64,000 nucleotides of DNA from Roseobacter litoralis Och 149 (GCF_000154785.2 NC_015730.1:1054001-1118000); one strand, 5' to 3'. Shown: positions 30,635 through 41,182, counted from the first letter of the stretch. Notes: generated from the letters alone by a model not told the origin. Made by a program: numbers and translations.

Positions 30635-31152
30635 GCGGTAAAATCGTTGGAATAGTCATTATGATCTCGGCACTTCTCGCGGGCGGGGCGCTCTATTATT
30701 TACAGGTCTACGGCTTTTACGAAGAGGCAAGCGCCGATCTGCAACAGGTCCAGCTGTTGCCGCTGGGGGCTGACACCCCGGTGCCCATTCTGGCGGAAAA
30801 TATCGAGGCCATCGACGCAGACAGCTCTCCCATTCGGTTCCGCGCCTGTTTCACCACACCATCGAGCCTCGCGATGCTGACGGAAACCTACGCGGGCCTT
30901 GAGCGGGCTGTGCCACGCAACGCGCCGGAGTGGTTCGCGTGTTTTGATGCGGCCGCCATCGCGGAGGAACTAAAGGCCGGTACGGCGCTGGCGTTCATTG
31001 GCGAAAAGAACGTGGACTTCGGCGTCGACCGAATTGTGGCGATCACGCAGGACGGGCGTGGCTACATCTGGCACGAGCTGAATGACTGCGGTGAAAAGGC
31101 CTATGACGGCACCATCGTTGGTGAAGAATGCCCCAGACGGGAAAGTAACTGA
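30631..31152 (+). CDS. DUF6446-like single-pass membrane protein between glyQ and glyS
   Basis: A 173-residue protein with one N-terminal helix (residues ~5-25, [20 protein letters not shown]) and an extracytoplasmic domain with Cys residues in [29 protein letters not shown] and GEECPRR. Its ATG overlaps the glyQ stop (ATGA) and its stop overlaps the glyS start, so it is translated with both synthetase subunits. Such a gene between glyQ and glyS is seen in Rhodobacterales; its role is unknown. Confidence 0.82.
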   Translation: MSGKIVGIVIMISALLAGGALYYLQVYGFYEEASADLQQVQLLPLGADTPVPILAENIEAIDADSSPIRFRACFTTPSSLAMLTETYAGLERAVPRNAPEWFACFDAAAIAEELKAGTALAFIGEKNVDFGVDRIVAITQDGRGYIWHELNDCGEKAYDGTIVGEECPRRESN

Positions 31153-33380
31153 TGCCTGATCTACTGATTGAACTCTTCTCCGAAGAAATCCCCGCCCGCA
31201 TGCAGCGCCACGCGGCACAAGACCTGCAGAAACTCGTCGCTGATGGTCTGGTTGAAGCCGGGTTAACCTATGCCTCTGCGGCGGCGTTCTCCACACCGCG
31301 CCGTCTGACCCTGACGCTTGAGGGGGTGCTTGCGGCAAGCCCCACCACTGTCGAGGAGCGCAAAGGCCCGAAAGCCGATGCGCCTGACAAGGCCATTGAG
31401 GGTTTCCTGCGCGGTGCAGGTGTCACGCGCGAGGCACTCGAGACGCGGGATACGCCCAAAGGGCCGGTGCTTTTTGCGAAAATCACCAAAGAGGGACGGC
31501 CCGCCGCGCAGATCGTGGCGGAAGTTCTGGAAAAGACGATCCGTAACTTTCCATGGCCCAAATCCATGCGCTGGGGCACGGGCACCCTGCGCTGGGTGCG
31601 CCCGTTACACTCGATCCTATGCATTCTGTCGGATGAGGCAGGCACGCAGGTCGTACCGCTGAGCGTCGATCTCATCACGGCGGGGGACAGCACACAGGGG
31701 CATCGTTTCATGGCGCCGGACCGGTTCTCGGTCACTGGGTTTGATGACTATACGGCCAAGCTGAAACGCGCCTTTGTCGTGCTCGACCCGGCAGAGCGGG
31801 CAGATATGATCTGGCACGATGCCACCAATCAGGCCTTTGCCAATGGGCTTGAGGTGGTCGAGGATGCGGGTCTGCTGGCCGAGGTCGCAGGGCTGGTCGA
31901 ATGGCCTGTAGTTCTGATGGGGCGGATTGACGAAGCCTTCCTCGATCTGCCGCCGGAGGTTCTGCAAACCTCGATGAAAGAGCATCAGAAATTCTTCTCC
32001 GTGCGTAATCCCAAGACAGGCCGGATCGAGCGGTTCGTCACCGTGGCCAACCGCGACACGGCGGATAACGGCGCGACCATTCTGGCGGGGAATGAAAAGG
32101 TGCTATCGGCGCGTTTGGCGGATGCGAAATTCTTTTGGGACAATGATTTGCGTGTGGCCAAAGCGGGCATGGGCGAGTGGCTGAAAGCCTTGGAAAATGT
32201 GACCTTTCACAACAAGCTTGGCACGCAGGCCGAACTGGTGGACCGGGTCGCGGCGCTGGCGCGCGAAATGGCCCCGATGGTGGGGGCCGACCCAGATGAG
32301 GCGGAAGAGGCTGCGCGTCTGGCCAAGGCGGATTTATCGTCTGAGATGGTCTACGAATTCCCCGAACTGCAGGGGCTGATGGGGCGCTATTACCTGAAAG
32401 CCGCCGGGAAGTCCGACGCCATCGCGGCGGCGGCACAAGAACACTACGCGCCCCTTGGGCCGTCCGACGCCGTGCCCACCGCGCCCGTATCGGTCGCTGT
32501 GGCACTGGCCGAAAAGATCGACAAACTGACGGGTTTCTGGGCGATTGACGAGAAGCCGACCGGGTCAAAAGATCCCTTTGCGCTGCGTCGGGCGGCGCTG
32601 GGGGTTGTTCGGTTGGCCTTGGGAAATGGGGTTCGCATCGACCTAGAGCGGCTTTTGAAGTTGCTGGTCGCAGAACAGCTGATTGGTATTGCAAGAATTA
32701 AGTTTGAGGACGAATTCGAACCGGTGCCGATCGAAGAGCGCGGAAGATATTATCAGGGCGTACTCGAATTTTGGAGAGCACTTGAGGAATTCGAGAGTTT
32801 GGAGACTAAGCTTCGGACATCTCCTGACGATGAACCTTTGATCATCCAAGGCGCTAGAAGCCTTCTCACCTTCCTCCACGACCGCCTCAAAGTCTATCTC
32901 CGCGATCAAGGCATCCGCCACGACGTGATCGACGCTTGCATCGCCATGCCGGGCAATGATGACCTCACGTTGCTCGTCAAACGGGCCAAGGCGTTGTCCG
33001 ATGTGGTCGGCACCGAGGATGGAGAAAACCTGATCCAGGGCTTCAAGCGGGCCAACAACATCCTGACGCAGGCGCAGGAGGCGGATGGGGTCGAGTACTC
33101 CTACGGCGCGGATATCAAATTCGCGGAAACCGACGAAGAACGCGCGCTGTTCGAAGCGCTGGACACCGCTGAGGCGATCATCACCCCGGCGATGAAATCC
33201 GAAGACTTTGCCACCGCCATGTCCGCCATGGCCACACTGCGCGCGCCGATTGATGCGTTTTTTGAGGCGGTGCAGGTCAATTCTGACAACCCGACTGTCC
33301 GGCGCAACAGGCTCAACCTGCTCAGCCGGATCACGCAGATCTGTCTGTCTGTCGCGGACCTGACCCGGATCGAGGGCTAA
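31152..33380 (+). CDS. glyS: Glycyl-tRNA synthetase beta subunit
   Basis: tRNA-recognition subunit paired with GlyQ. The 742 residues show [60 protein letters not shown] and the C-terminal LKVYLRDQGIRHDVIDAC. Residues ~499-565 (about 32646-32850) use more AT-rich codons than the flanks and seem to be an extra segment between helices that are normally closer. The start overlaps the preceding stop by one base. Confidence 0.96.
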   Translation: MPDLLIELFSEEIPARMQRHAAQDLQKLVADGLVEAGLTYASAAAFSTPRRLTLTLEGVLAASPTTVEERKGPKADAPDKAIEGFLRGAGVTREALETRDTPKGPVLFAKITKEGRPAAQIVAEVLEKTIRNFPWPKSMRWGTGTLRWVRPLHSILCILSDEAGTQVVPLSVDLITAGDSTQGHRFMAPDRFSVTGFDDYTAKLKRAFVVLDPAERADMIWHDATNQAFANGLEVVEDAGLLAEVAGLVEWPVVLMGRIDEAFLDLPPEVLQTSMKEHQKFFSVRNPKTGRIERFVTVANRDTADNGATILAGNEKVLSARLADAKFFWDNDLRVAKAGMGEWLKALENVTFHNKLGTQAELVDRVAALAREMAPMVGADPDEAEEAARLAKADLSSEMVYEFPELQGLMGRYYLKAAGKSDAIAAAAQEHYAPLGPSDAVPTAPVSVAVALAEKIDKLTGFWAIDEKPTGSKDPFALRRAALGVVRLALGNGVRIDLERLLKLLVAEQLIGIARIKFEDEFEPVPIEERGRYYQGVLEFWRALEEFESLETKLRTSPDDEPLIIQGARSLLTFLHDRLKVYLRDQGIRHDVIDACIAMPGNDDLTLLVKRAKALSDVVGTEDGENLIQGFKRANNILTQAQEADGVEYSYGADIKFAETDEERALFEALDTAEAIITPAMKSEDFATAMSAMATLRAPIDAFFEAVQVNSDNPTVRRNRLNLLSRITQICLSVADLTRIEG

Positions 33381-33472
33381 ACCGACCTGCGGCAAAATGG
33401 GAGCGCTTGCACTAGTGCTTGTCAGGCTAGGTTTACATTCTATGCTGCAGGCAAGTTCAAAAAGGTGCCGCA

Positions 33473-36010
33473 GTGCAGAATAATCCGAATACAACCCTCG
33501 TTACGCCCACAGCGCCCATCGCAAACAATACACATGGGGGGCGCGCAAAGTGTCTCCAACGGCTTGTGCGTCTCGACTTGCCGGTGCCGCGCACCGTCGC
33601 GCTGTCCTTTGAGGCTGTACAGAATATCGCGCGGGGACAGTTACCGGATATCGCCGCCATCGTGTCCCAGTTTCCGGAGGATGCGTTGCTCTGCGTGCGT
33701 CCTTCCTCTGAGGATCCCGACTGGGGCGGGCCGGGCGCGGTTCTCAACATCGGGATGAATGACACGCGTTTTCAGGCGCTGGTGGCCGAATTGGGCGCAG
33801 AAGCGGCAAGCTCGGTCTATACCCGTTTCGTGCAATCCTTTGCCGTCGATGTCGCCCGGCTTGACCCGGATATGTTCGACGATGTGGCGCAAGATGGCCA
33901 ACAGGCGTTGCAGGACTCCCTGCGGGCCTATGAAATTGAAATGGAAGAGCCGTTTCCCAAAGACCCCGGCGAACAGCTTGCCGCTGTGCTCAAATCCATG
34001 GCGCGGGCATGGGATGGCACGTCGGCGCGGCTGTTGCGGCAGGCCAAGGGCGCGCCTGCGGATGCGGGGTTGGGCCTCGTGGTGCAGCAAATGGCGCTTG
34101 GTGTCGGTCTGGGTGAATGTGGATCGGGGGTCCTGCAGCTTGTCGATAGTGACACGGGGCTGCCGCAGATCACCGGGCGATACTTGAGCCAAAGCCAGGG
34201 CCGCGATGCGGTAGAGGGGGATTCCTCGGCGCTTTATCTTGGGCGCGACCCGCGCGGTCCCTCGCTGGAAGACCTTGTACCGGACGCTTTCGCAGAACTG
34301 CAGGAGCATGCGGCCCTCATGCGGATCAAACTGCGGGCCGAAATGCAGCTGGAATTCGCGGTGGACAATGGCAAGGTGCATATCCTTGATGGGGTGCGGG
34401 TGCCGCGATCAAGCCGTGCTGCTGTGCGCATCGCTGTGCGACTTGCACAAGACGGGGTAATTTCGCGGGCAGAGGCGTTGATGCGGGTCGAACCGCGCAC
34501 CTTGACCGAGCTTTTGCACCGGCAAGTGCGCACCAATGCCGTGCGCGATGTGATTGGCAGCGGCATTGCAGCAAGCCCCGGTGCGGCGACCGGCGCGATC
34601 GTTTTCACAGCCACTGAGGCGCAAGCCAGTGCCGCGCGGGGCGATCCCTGTATCCTCGTGCGCCGCGAAACGGCCCCCGAAGACATTCGGGGTATGCACG
34701 CCGCCCAAGGGGTACTGACGGAGCGCGGCGGCATCACAAGTCACGCCGCCGTCATCGGACGCGGGATCGGCCTGCCCTGTGTGGTGGGGGCGACGGATAT
34801 GCGTTTTCATCGTCGGCGCAAAGAGTTGGTGGCCAGCGATGGTCGGGTGTTTTCGGCGGGGGACATCATCACGGTTGATGGCACGAACGGTCAAGTCCTC
34901 GCTGGCGCGCCGGAGATGCGTGAAGCAGCGCTGGACGAGAGTTTTCAGACGTTGATGGAATGGGCGGATGAGTTGCGCGATATCGAGATCCGGGCCAATG
35001 CCGACACCCCCGCTGATGCGCAAACGGCGCGTAATTTTCAGGCAGAAGGTATCGGCTTGTGTCGCACCGAGCATATGTTCTTTGAACCGGGGCGATTGAC
35101 CGTCATGCGCGAAATGATTTTCGCGGAAAGTTCGCAGGACAGGCGCGCGGTTCTGGAGCGTTTGCTGCCGATGCAACGGGCGGATTTCACCCAATTGTTC
35201 CGCATTATGGAAGGCAAACCGGTCTGTATTCGCCTGTTTGACCCGCCCTTACATGAATTCCTGCCAACCGACCGGGCGGGCCAGCGCGAGCTTGCGGATG
35301 CTTTGGATTTACCTCTGTCCGACGTCACGCGCCGGATTGATGCGATGATGGAATATAACCCGATGCTGGGCCTGCGTGGTGTGCGCCTTGGCATCACCGT
35401 GCCTGAAATCTACGAGATGCAGGCGCGCGCGATTTTTGAAGCAACGCTGGATGCCAGCGCGGATGGCGATCCGGTCGTGCCCGAGATCATGATCCCGCTT
35501 GTGTCAGCAAAACGCGAGGTTGAATTGGTCAAGGCGTCCATAGATACTGTTGCTTCCGCAGTGAGATTGGAAAAGGGTCAGGATTTCAACTATCGGCTCG
35601 GCGTCATGGTTGAAACACCACGGGCTGCCATTCGCGCGGCCGATATCGCGCCGCATTGTGCATTCTTGAGTTTTGGAACCAACGATCTGACGCAAATGAC
35701 CTATGGTTTGTCACGGGACGATGCCGGCCGTTTCATGTCCGACTATGTGCGGCAGGGTGTCTTTCCCGAAGATCCGTTTCATACGCTTGATATCGACGGG
35801 GTTGGTGAGCTTTTGCAAATTGGGGCACAAAGAGGGCGGGCGGCGCAGCCCGATATCACACTGTCCATCTGTGGCGAGCACGGGGGTAACCCCGAATCGA
35901 TAGAGTTCTGCCGCAACGCTGGATTCAACTATGTGTCGTGTTCGCCCTTCAGGGTCCCCGTGGCGCGACTAGCTGCCGCACAGCTTGCGATCGGACACAA
36001 TATTTCGTAG
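33473..36010 (+). CDS. Pyruvate, phosphate dikinase-like PEP-utilising enzyme
   Basis: An 845-residue enzyme related to PpdK, which interconverts pyruvate + ATP + Pi and PEP. The C-terminal two-thirds are canonical: the phosphohistidine loop LTERGGITSHAAVIGRGIGLPCVVG, EGIGLCRTEHMFFEPGRL, LRGVRLGITVPEIYEMQARA, LSFGTNDLTQMTYGLSRDD and the catalytic SICGEHGGNPESIEF. The N-terminal ATP-grasp part (to ~residue 350) is shorter and weaker than in standard PpdK. The start is GTG at 33473 behind AAAGGTG. It may be a paralogue with altered nucleotide use; a true PpdK elsewhere cannot be excluded. Confidence 0.85.
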   Translation: MQNNPNTTLVTPTAPIANNTHGGRAKCLQRLVRLDLPVPRTVALSFEAVQNIARGQLPDIAAIVSQFPEDALLCVRPSSEDPDWGGPGAVLNIGMNDTRFQALVAELGAEAASSVYTRFVQSFAVDVARLDPDMFDDVAQDGQQALQDSLRAYEIEMEEPFPKDPGEQLAAVLKSMARAWDGTSARLLRQAKGAPADAGLGLVVQQMALGVGLGECGSGVLQLVDSDTGLPQITGRYLSQSQGRDAVEGDSSALYLGRDPRGPSLEDLVPDAFAELQEHAALMRIKLRAEMQLEFAVDNGKVHILDGVRVPRSSRAAVRIAVRLAQDGVISRAEALMRVEPRTLTELLHRQVRTNAVRDVIGSGIAASPGAATGAIVFTATEAQASAARGDPCILVRRETAPEDIRGMHAAQGVLTERGGITSHAAVIGRGIGLPCVVGATDMRFHRRRKELVASDGRVFSAGDIITVDGTNGQVLAGAPEMREAALDESFQTLMEWADELRDIEIRANADTPADAQTARNFQAEGIGLCRTEHMFFEPGRLTVMREMIFAESSQDRRAVLERLLPMQRADFTQLFRIMEGKPVCIRLFDPPLHEFLPTDRAGQRELADALDLPLSDVTRRIDAMMEYNPMLGLRGVRLGITVPEIYEMQARAIFEATLDASADGDPVVPEIMIPLVSAKREVELVKASIDTVASAVRLEKGQDFNYRLGVMVETPRAAIRAADIAPHCAFLSFGTNDLTQMTYGLSRDDAGRFMSDYVRQGVFPEDPFHTLDIDGVGELLQIGAQRGRAAQPDITLSICGEHGGNPESIEFCRNAGFNYVSCSPFRVPVARLAAAQLAIGHNIS

Positions 36011-36163
36011 TTTTCAATATTATCAATACTATATCAGCCAGCAAGTGTTGCCATTAAGCGTCAGACTGGCTGACCAATTAACCATGTTGACGGCCGTAAA
36101 CTTTACGTAAACTTTTTATCCCGGTAGAGAGCATTCACTGCAACTTTGGTGGGGGCCGCAGTT

Positions 36164-36787
36164 ATGCGAGTATTACGTCCGACTACGTTATTGTTTACTA
36201 TAGGTCTGTCTCTGGGCCTTTTCGTGGCAGCGCCGGTTGTCGCGAACGACGACGCCGTATCCGATGAGAAGAACGCGCTTCAGTCTGTTACACTGAACCG
36301 TACGCCTGAGAATGGATCAGACACTTTCGGCGTTGAGTTTTCGCGCGACTGGATCGACGACCTGCCCGAAGCAACGGGCGGCGACGAATGGAATTGTCTT
36401 GCCGAAGCGCTCTACTTCGAGGCGCGCGGTGAAACCGTCAAGGGCCAGTTTGCGGTGGCGGAGGTCATCATGAACCGCGTGGAATCCGAACGCTTCCCAT
36501 CCTCTGCGTGCGGCGTCATTAACCAAGGAACGGGCAAGAAATACCAGTGCCAGTTCACTTATACCTGCGATGGGCACAAAGAGGTCATCAAGGAGCCCCG
36601 TGCTTTTGAGCGCGTCTCAAAAGTTGCGCGTGTCGCGCTGGATGGCAAAGCGCCGGAATTGACAGAAGGTGCCACGCATTATCATACCACGGCTGTAAAG
36701 CCGCGCTGGAGCAAGACGTACACAAAAACGACGGCGATCGGGACTCATATCTTTTACCGCCACACGTGGCGTACAGCCAGCAACTGA
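36164..36787 (+). CDS. Exported cell wall hydrolase, SleB (Hydrolase_2) family
   Basis: A 207-residue protein with a signal peptide (MRVLRPTTLLFTIGLSLGLF, cleavage near VVANDD) and a C-terminal Hydrolase_2 domain. That domain has the catalytic Glu in CLAEALYFEARGE, the VAEVIMNRVES helix, a CQFTYTCDG loop and THYHTTAVKPRWSK. It likely cleaves peptidoglycan glycan strands. The ATG at 36164 gives the normal signal peptide; a TTG at 36146 is less likely. Confidence 0.88.
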   Translation: MRVLRPTTLLFTIGLSLGLFVAAPVVANDDAVSDEKNALQSVTLNRTPENGSDTFGVEFSRDWIDDLPEATGGDEWNCLAEALYFEARGETVKGQFAVAEVIMNRVESERFPSSACGVINQGTGKKYQCQFTYTCDGHKEVIKEPRAFERVSKVARVALDGKAPELTEGATHYHTTAVKPRWSKTYTKTTAIGTHIFYRHTWRTASN

Positions 36788-36880
36788 CGCATTCCAGACG
36801 TATTGTGGCGGTCTGAGCTTTGCTCCCCGGTGCGCTTTCGGTAAGATGGCGTTCAATGTACGGGAAGAGAGGCGTTCTGA

Positions 36881-37804
36881 ATGAGTTCCGAAATACGACT
36901 TGCTTTTGCGCATCCTTCCGAGAGGTCTGAGGCAACTGCTGACAAAATGCCACTGGATCGCATCTCGTTGCGCGATCATATCGTCGAGGTTGAAATCGGC
37001 GCGTTTCAGGCCGAGCGTGGGGTCACCCAACGCATTTGCTTTAACGTTGTGGTGGAGGTGCAGCCGCTCACCGGTGTAATCGACGATGATGTTGATCGCA
37101 TACTCAGCTACGACCGCGTGACCGAAGCAATAGCTGGCGCGCTGGCTGATGAACGCCTAAATCTGCTCGAAACGCTGGCGGAACGCGTCGCGGAACGTAT
37201 TTTGCTGGAGCCTCAGGCGATGCGGGCCTTCGTTCGGATCGAAAAGCTCGACCGGGGACCGGGCGCGCTGGGGGTTGAGATCGTGCGCTCGACCAGCACG
37301 CTCAATGCCGCACCGGAGGCTGAGAGCGCAAGCGTTCGCCCTGAGTTGCTGTATCTGAGCAATGAGGCGATTGCCTCGCCAAATCTGAAGACGTGGATTG
37401 ATCAACTTGAGAAATCTAATCGTCCCGTGGTGTTTTGTGTGGGCGCATCACTCACACGGGCCCCGCAGATCAACCATCGTATGGCGCAACGCCGGATCGA
37501 CCTGCTGGCCATTGAGCAGAATGCCTGGGTGCTGGCCTCCAAGGACGACCGCTGTGTGGTGGTTTCGACCCGCACAGAGCTTGATTGGGCGATGAAAAAC
37601 GGCCAGTCCTCGGTATGGGCGCCATCCAAGATTGTACTTGATGCCGTGGACGGTCCATCCGCGCAACCGCGCGATGCTGTTGCCTTGGCTGCATGGTTTG
37701 CAGCAACCCTTGGTGCGCGCGAAATGGTCGTCATTGGGGCCGCACTGCCAACCGAGGCGTCTGTGCCACTTCGCAGCGTTTCGATCGACGCCGAAGTCTG
37801 GTAG
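36881..37804 (+). CDS. folB: Dihydroneopterin aldolase with C-terminal extension
   Basis: Residues ~24-145 form a FolB domain (DRISLRDHIVEVEIGAFQAE, LSYDRVTEAIAGALAD, LLETLAERVAERIL, and FVRIEKLDRGPGALGVEI), the tunnelling-fold enzyme that cleaves dihydroneopterin in folate synthesis. Residues ~150-307 are an extension with no motif I recognise, containing VVFCVGASLTRAPQINHR and LAAWFAATLGAREMVVIG, possibly a small Rossmann-like unit. It is followed two bases later by the folP GTG start and is clearly in the folate operon. Confidence 0.88.
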   Translation: MSSEIRLAFAHPSERSEATADKMPLDRISLRDHIVEVEIGAFQAERGVTQRICFNVVVEVQPLTGVIDDDVDRILSYDRVTEAIAGALADERLNLLETLAERVAERILLEPQAMRAFVRIEKLDRGPGALGVEIVRSTSTLNAAPEAESASVRPELLYLSNEAIASPNLKTWIDQLEKSNRPVVFCVGASLTRAPQINHRMAQRRIDLLAIEQNAWVLASKDDRCVVVSTRTELDWAMKNGQSSVWAPSKIVLDAVDGPSAQPRDAVALAAWFAATLGAREMVVIGAALPTEASVPLRSVSIDAEVW

Positions 37805-37806
37805 AC

Positions 37807-38820
37807 GTGCAGCCCTATTTTCGCCCGCTCCTGCAATCGGGGCCCGTGCGCCCGCGCGGTGCTATGTCGCTGGCCGGGGGCTGGACGTGGTTTACGGATG
37901 TCGAGGTGCTGGAACGGGGGCGCCCGTCACAGGTCATTCCCGCCACGGATGCGCCACCGGCTGTTTTGACAACTCTCACCCGAGAACGCGTGTCGATTGC
38001 CGGGCTGGATTTTAACAAACCGCGTGTCATGGGGATTTTGAACGTGACGCCGGATAGCTTTTCGGACGGCGGCACTCATCATTCGGTTGCTGACGCTTTG
38101 GCAGGTGCGGCCCAAATGGTCGGTGTGGACCTCCTTGATGTGGGGGGGGAATCCACCCGACCGGGTGCACAGCTGGTGCCAGCACTGGAAGAAATCGAAC
38201 GGACAGCGCCAGTTATTCAAGCTCTGCGCCAGGCGGGCCACGCGATGGCCATTTCGATCGACACCCGCAAAACACCTGTCGCCGAGGCCGCGATCGACGC
38301 GGGGGCCACATTGGTGAATGATGTTTCCGGGTTTACGTTTGATGCTGATCTCGCGCCGCTTTGTGCTGCGCGGCAGGTGCCCGTCTGTGTCATGCATGCG
38401 CAGGGGGATCCCGCAACCATGCAGGCCCGACCCGAGTATGACGACGTGCTGCTGGATGTATACGACTTTCTGGCGCTGCAAATTGACCGGCTGGTGCAGA
38501 TCGGTGTGCCGCGCGATCAGATCATTGCTGACCCCGGGATTGGTTTCGGCAAAACGCTTGAGCACAATCTCAGACTGCTATCGCATCTGTCCCTGTTTCA
38601 TGCGTTGGGCGTGCCGATCCTGTTGGGGGCGTCGCGCAAAAAGTTCATCGGAACACTCGGCGGGGCCGAAAAGGCGCGTGACCGGATGCCGGGGTCATTG
38701 GCGGTCGCGCTCGCGGCTTTGAAACATGGGACACAAATTGTGCGCGTTCATGACGTGCCACAGACCCTGCAGGCCATTGCGCTTTGGCGTGCGGTCGTGG
38801 CAGGACATGGGCATGGATAA
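37807..38820 (+). CDS. folP: Dihydropteroate synthase
   Basis: Condenses 6-hydroxymethyl-dihydropterin pyrophosphate with p-aminobenzoate; the sulfonamide target. The 337 residues have a ~70-residue N-terminal leader and then the TIM barrel motifs [59 protein letters not shown] and GASRKKFIG. The GTG at 37807, two bases after the folB stop, is chosen; the frame extends upstream inside folB. The stop overlaps the glmM start. Confidence 0.93.
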   Translation: MQPYFRPLLQSGPVRPRGAMSLAGGWTWFTDVEVLERGRPSQVIPATDAPPAVLTTLTRERVSIAGLDFNKPRVMGILNVTPDSFSDGGTHHSVADALAGAAQMVGVDLLDVGGESTRPGAQLVPALEEIERTAPVIQALRQAGHAMAISIDTRKTPVAEAAIDAGATLVNDVSGFTFDADLAPLCAARQVPVCVMHAQGDPATMQARPEYDDVLLDVYDFLALQIDRLVQIGVPRDQIIADPGIGFGKTLEHNLRLLSHLSLFHALGVPILLGASRKKFIGTLGGAEKARDRMPGSLAVALAALKHGTQIVRVHDVPQTLQAIALWRAVVAGHGHG

Positions 38821-40162
38821 GCTTTTTGGAACAGATGGGGTGCGCGGCAAAGCCAATCAGCACCCGATGACAGCCGAGATGGCGCTGCGTATCGGTGCCG
38901 CCGTCGGTAAATATTTCCGGCGTGATGGATCGGTCGCGCACCGTGTGGTGATCGGCAAGGATACACGTTTATCAGGCTATATGTTTGAAAACGCGCTGAC
39001 GGCGGGTCTGACCTCCACGGGGATGAATGTGCTGTTGCTGGGGCCGGTGCCCACACCTGCGGTCGGTCTGCTGACACGGTCGATGCGCGCGGACCTTGGG
39101 GTGATGATCTCGGCCAGCCATAACCCGGCCTGTGACAATGGGATCAAGTTTTTTGGCCCTGACGGCTTCAAGCTGTCGGATCAGGCCGAGCAGGAGATCG
39201 AAGCGCTGATCGCGTCCGGTGTCGATGCCGTGGAAGCGAATGATATCGGGCGGGCCAAACGCATTGATGATGGGCGTTTTCGCTACATCGAACGGCTCAA
39301 GACCTCCTTTCCTCGCCAGCGGCGGCTTGACGGGCTGAAAGTTGTCATCGACTGCGCAAATGGTGCAGCGCACCGTGTCGCACCTGAGGCATTATGGGAA
39401 CTGGGTGCTACGGTTATTCCGATGGGCGTGTCCCCTAATGGCAAGAACATCAACGAAGGGTGCGGATCAACGCACCCGCAGTCCGCGGCAGAAATGGTCG
39501 TGGCGCATGGTGCTGATGTGGGCATCTGCCTTGATGGCGATGCCGACCGCGTGATCCTGATCGACGAAACGGGCAAGGTTGGGGATGGCGATCAGTTCAT
39601 GGCCCTTATGGCGCAGCGGTGGGCGGAACGCGGCAAACTGGCGAATAACGCGCTTGTCGCCACGGTGATGTCCAACCTTGGCTTGGAACATTTCCTGACC
39701 GATCTGGGGCTGAAGCTGGAACGCACCGCGGTTGGCGACAGATATGTGGTCGAACGGATGCGCGCCGGGGGGTTTAACCTTGGAGGGGAGCAGTCGGGTC
39801 ACATCGTGATGACGGATTACGCGACCACGGGGGACGGTCTGATGGCGGGGTTGCAGTTTCTGGCGGCGATGACGCAAGCCGACCAGCCCGCAAGCGTTTT
39901 GCTGAACCGATTTGAACCAGTGCCGCAATTGCTCAAGAACGTGCGGTTTACAGCAGGTCAAACCCCGCTTGAGGACGCCCGCGTCAAAGCCGCCATTGCG
40001 GCGGCGGAGGCTGATCTGTCCGCTAAGGGGCGTCTGTTGATCCGCAAATCCGGCACCGAACCACTGGTGCGTGTGATGGCAGAACACGAGGATCAGACGG
40101 TAATGGAGCGGGCGGTTGATAGCGTTGTCGAAGCTGTTGCGGATGCCGTGGGCGGGACCTAA
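38813..40162 (+). CDS. glmM: Phosphoglucosamine mutase
   Basis: Converts glucosamine 6-phosphate to glucosamine 1-phosphate for peptidoglycan and lipopolysaccharide precursors. The 449 residues include [12 protein letters not shown], the phosphoserine loop [18 protein letters not shown], the metal-binding [19 protein letters not shown] and the C-terminal phosphate site [17 protein letters not shown] 38813 is preferred over 38807 by spacing from GGAC; both overlap the folP stop. The common folP-glmM order supports one operon. The TAA stop lies in the end of the dispersed repeat. Confidence 0.96.
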   Translation: MDKLFGTDGVRGKANQHPMTAEMALRIGAAVGKYFRRDGSVAHRVVIGKDTRLSGYMFENALTAGLTSTGMNVLLLGPVPTPAVGLLTRSMRADLGVMISASHNPACDNGIKFFGPDGFKLSDQAEQEIEALIASGVDAVEANDIGRAKRIDDGRFRYIERLKTSFPRQRRLDGLKVVIDCANGAAHRVAPEALWELGATVIPMGVSPNGKNINEGCGSTHPQSAAEMVVAHGADVGICLDGDADRVILIDETGKVGDGDQFMALMAQRWAERGKLANNALVATVMSNLGLEHFLTDLGLKLERTAVGDRYVVERMRAGGFNLGGEQSGHIVMTDYATTGDGLMAGLQFLAAMTQADQPASVLLNRFEPVPQLLKNVRFTAGQTPLEDARVKAAIAAAEADLSAKGRLLIRKSGTEPLVRVMAEHEDQTVMERAVDSVVEAVADAVGGT

Positions 40163-40264
40163 AGCGTCTGACGAAATATCAGAAACATCGCATATCACCC
40201 AACGCGTTGAAACCTCTGATTTCGGGCAGCGGTGGGTGACTCAGGTTTTACGCAAGGCGGTTTA
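40160..40264 (+). repeat. Dispersed ~100-bp semi-palindromic repeat, copy B
   Basis: It starts TAAAGCGTCTGACGAAATATC, passes through AACGCGTTGAAA (40201-40212) and GATTTCGGGCAGCG, and ends ACTCAGGTTTTACGC...TTTA. Its terminal TAA (40160-40162) is the glmM stop, and the reverse complement of its other end supplies the TAA stop of the convergent permease (40262-40264). An inner stem pairs CACCCAACGC with GCGGTGGGTG (one mismatch). Confidence 0.85.
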
Positions 40265-41182
40265 GCCGCGCCTGAACAGCCGATTAAGTGATCCGTATTG
40301 GCTGAGGCCAACGCCGCTCAGGATCAGGATCATGGCCCAAAGCAGGGAGGGGGGCAGCGGCTCGCTCAGCAAAAGCGCGCCCAATACGACAGACCACACA
40401 GGCACCTGATAATTGACCAGTGACATGAACACCGGGCCCGCTGTGCGCACCACAAGCACCCGCAGCAGGCTCGCAGCTGCGGTCGGCACCAGCCCCAAAA
40501 AGGCCAGCACCCACAGCGTTTTGCTGTCCGGCACCACCGGAGGGCCCTCGACGATAAACGCAGCGGGAACCACGACCGCCATGCCGATCAACAGCAAAAG
40601 CGTGGACAGCCCGATGGCATCCACTGCAGGCAAGCGGCGCAGCACGATTGAAGAGACGGCGTAACAACTTGCCGCGCCAACACAGGCGACGCGGCCCAGG
40701 GGCTCGAGACTGGCGCCGGTTGTGTCAAAAGCCTGACCGCCGATCAAAATGCAGACGCCGACAAACCCGATGACGAACCCGACCCCTTTGCGAAGGGTGA
40801 GGATTTCGCCGGGCACCAGAAAATGCGCAAGTGGCAAGACGATCAGCGCCACAGCCGCCATTGAGACGCCTGCAAATCCGGCAGTGACAAACTGCTGACC
40901 CCACGCCAGCAAAATGAAGGGAACGGCGGAACTGAACGCGCCGATGAAAAGGGTTGCGCCCCAGACGCTCCGGTCGGGCGGGCTTTCAAACAGGCGAAAC
41001 CCCAAGGCCCCCCAAATGGCTGTCATCAGAATTGCTGCAAACCCGATGCGACCCGCCGCGAGCCAAAACGGCGTCATACCCTCAAGGGCGATTTCTGTAA
41101 CAAGAAATGTTGCGCCCCACGTCACGCCAAGGATCGCGACCATAAGCCAGCTGGTAGCTGTTATGCGGGGCTGTTGGGACAC
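40262..41182 (-). CDS. EamA-family permease (drug/metabolite transporter)
   Basis: About 306 residues with ten hydrophobic helices in two EamA repeats: SWLMVAILGVTWGATFLVTE at the start, AGRIGFAAILM, and the second copy beginning near ASCYAVSSIVLRRLPAVDAI. The GTG at 41182 is chosen because the upstream in-frame extension crosses the ilvC terminator (41196-41231) and homologous proteins start near here. The exported compound is unknown. It lies downstream of ilvC on the same strand. Confidence 0.85.
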   Translation of the reverse strand: MSQQPRITATSWLMVAILGVTWGATFLVTEIALEGMTPFWLAAGRIGFAAILMTAIWGALGFRLFESPPDRSVWGATLFIGAFSSAVPFILLAWGQQFVTAGFAGVSMAAVALIVLPLAHFLVPGEILTLRKGVGFVIGFVGVCILIGGQAFDTTGASLEPLGRVACVGAASCYAVSSIVLRRLPAVDAIGLSTLLLLIGMAVVVPAAFIVEGPPVVPDSKTLWVLAFLGLVPTAAASLLRVLVVRTAGPVFMSLVNYQVPVWSVVLGALLLSEPLPPSLLWAMILILSGVGLSQYGSLNRLFRRG

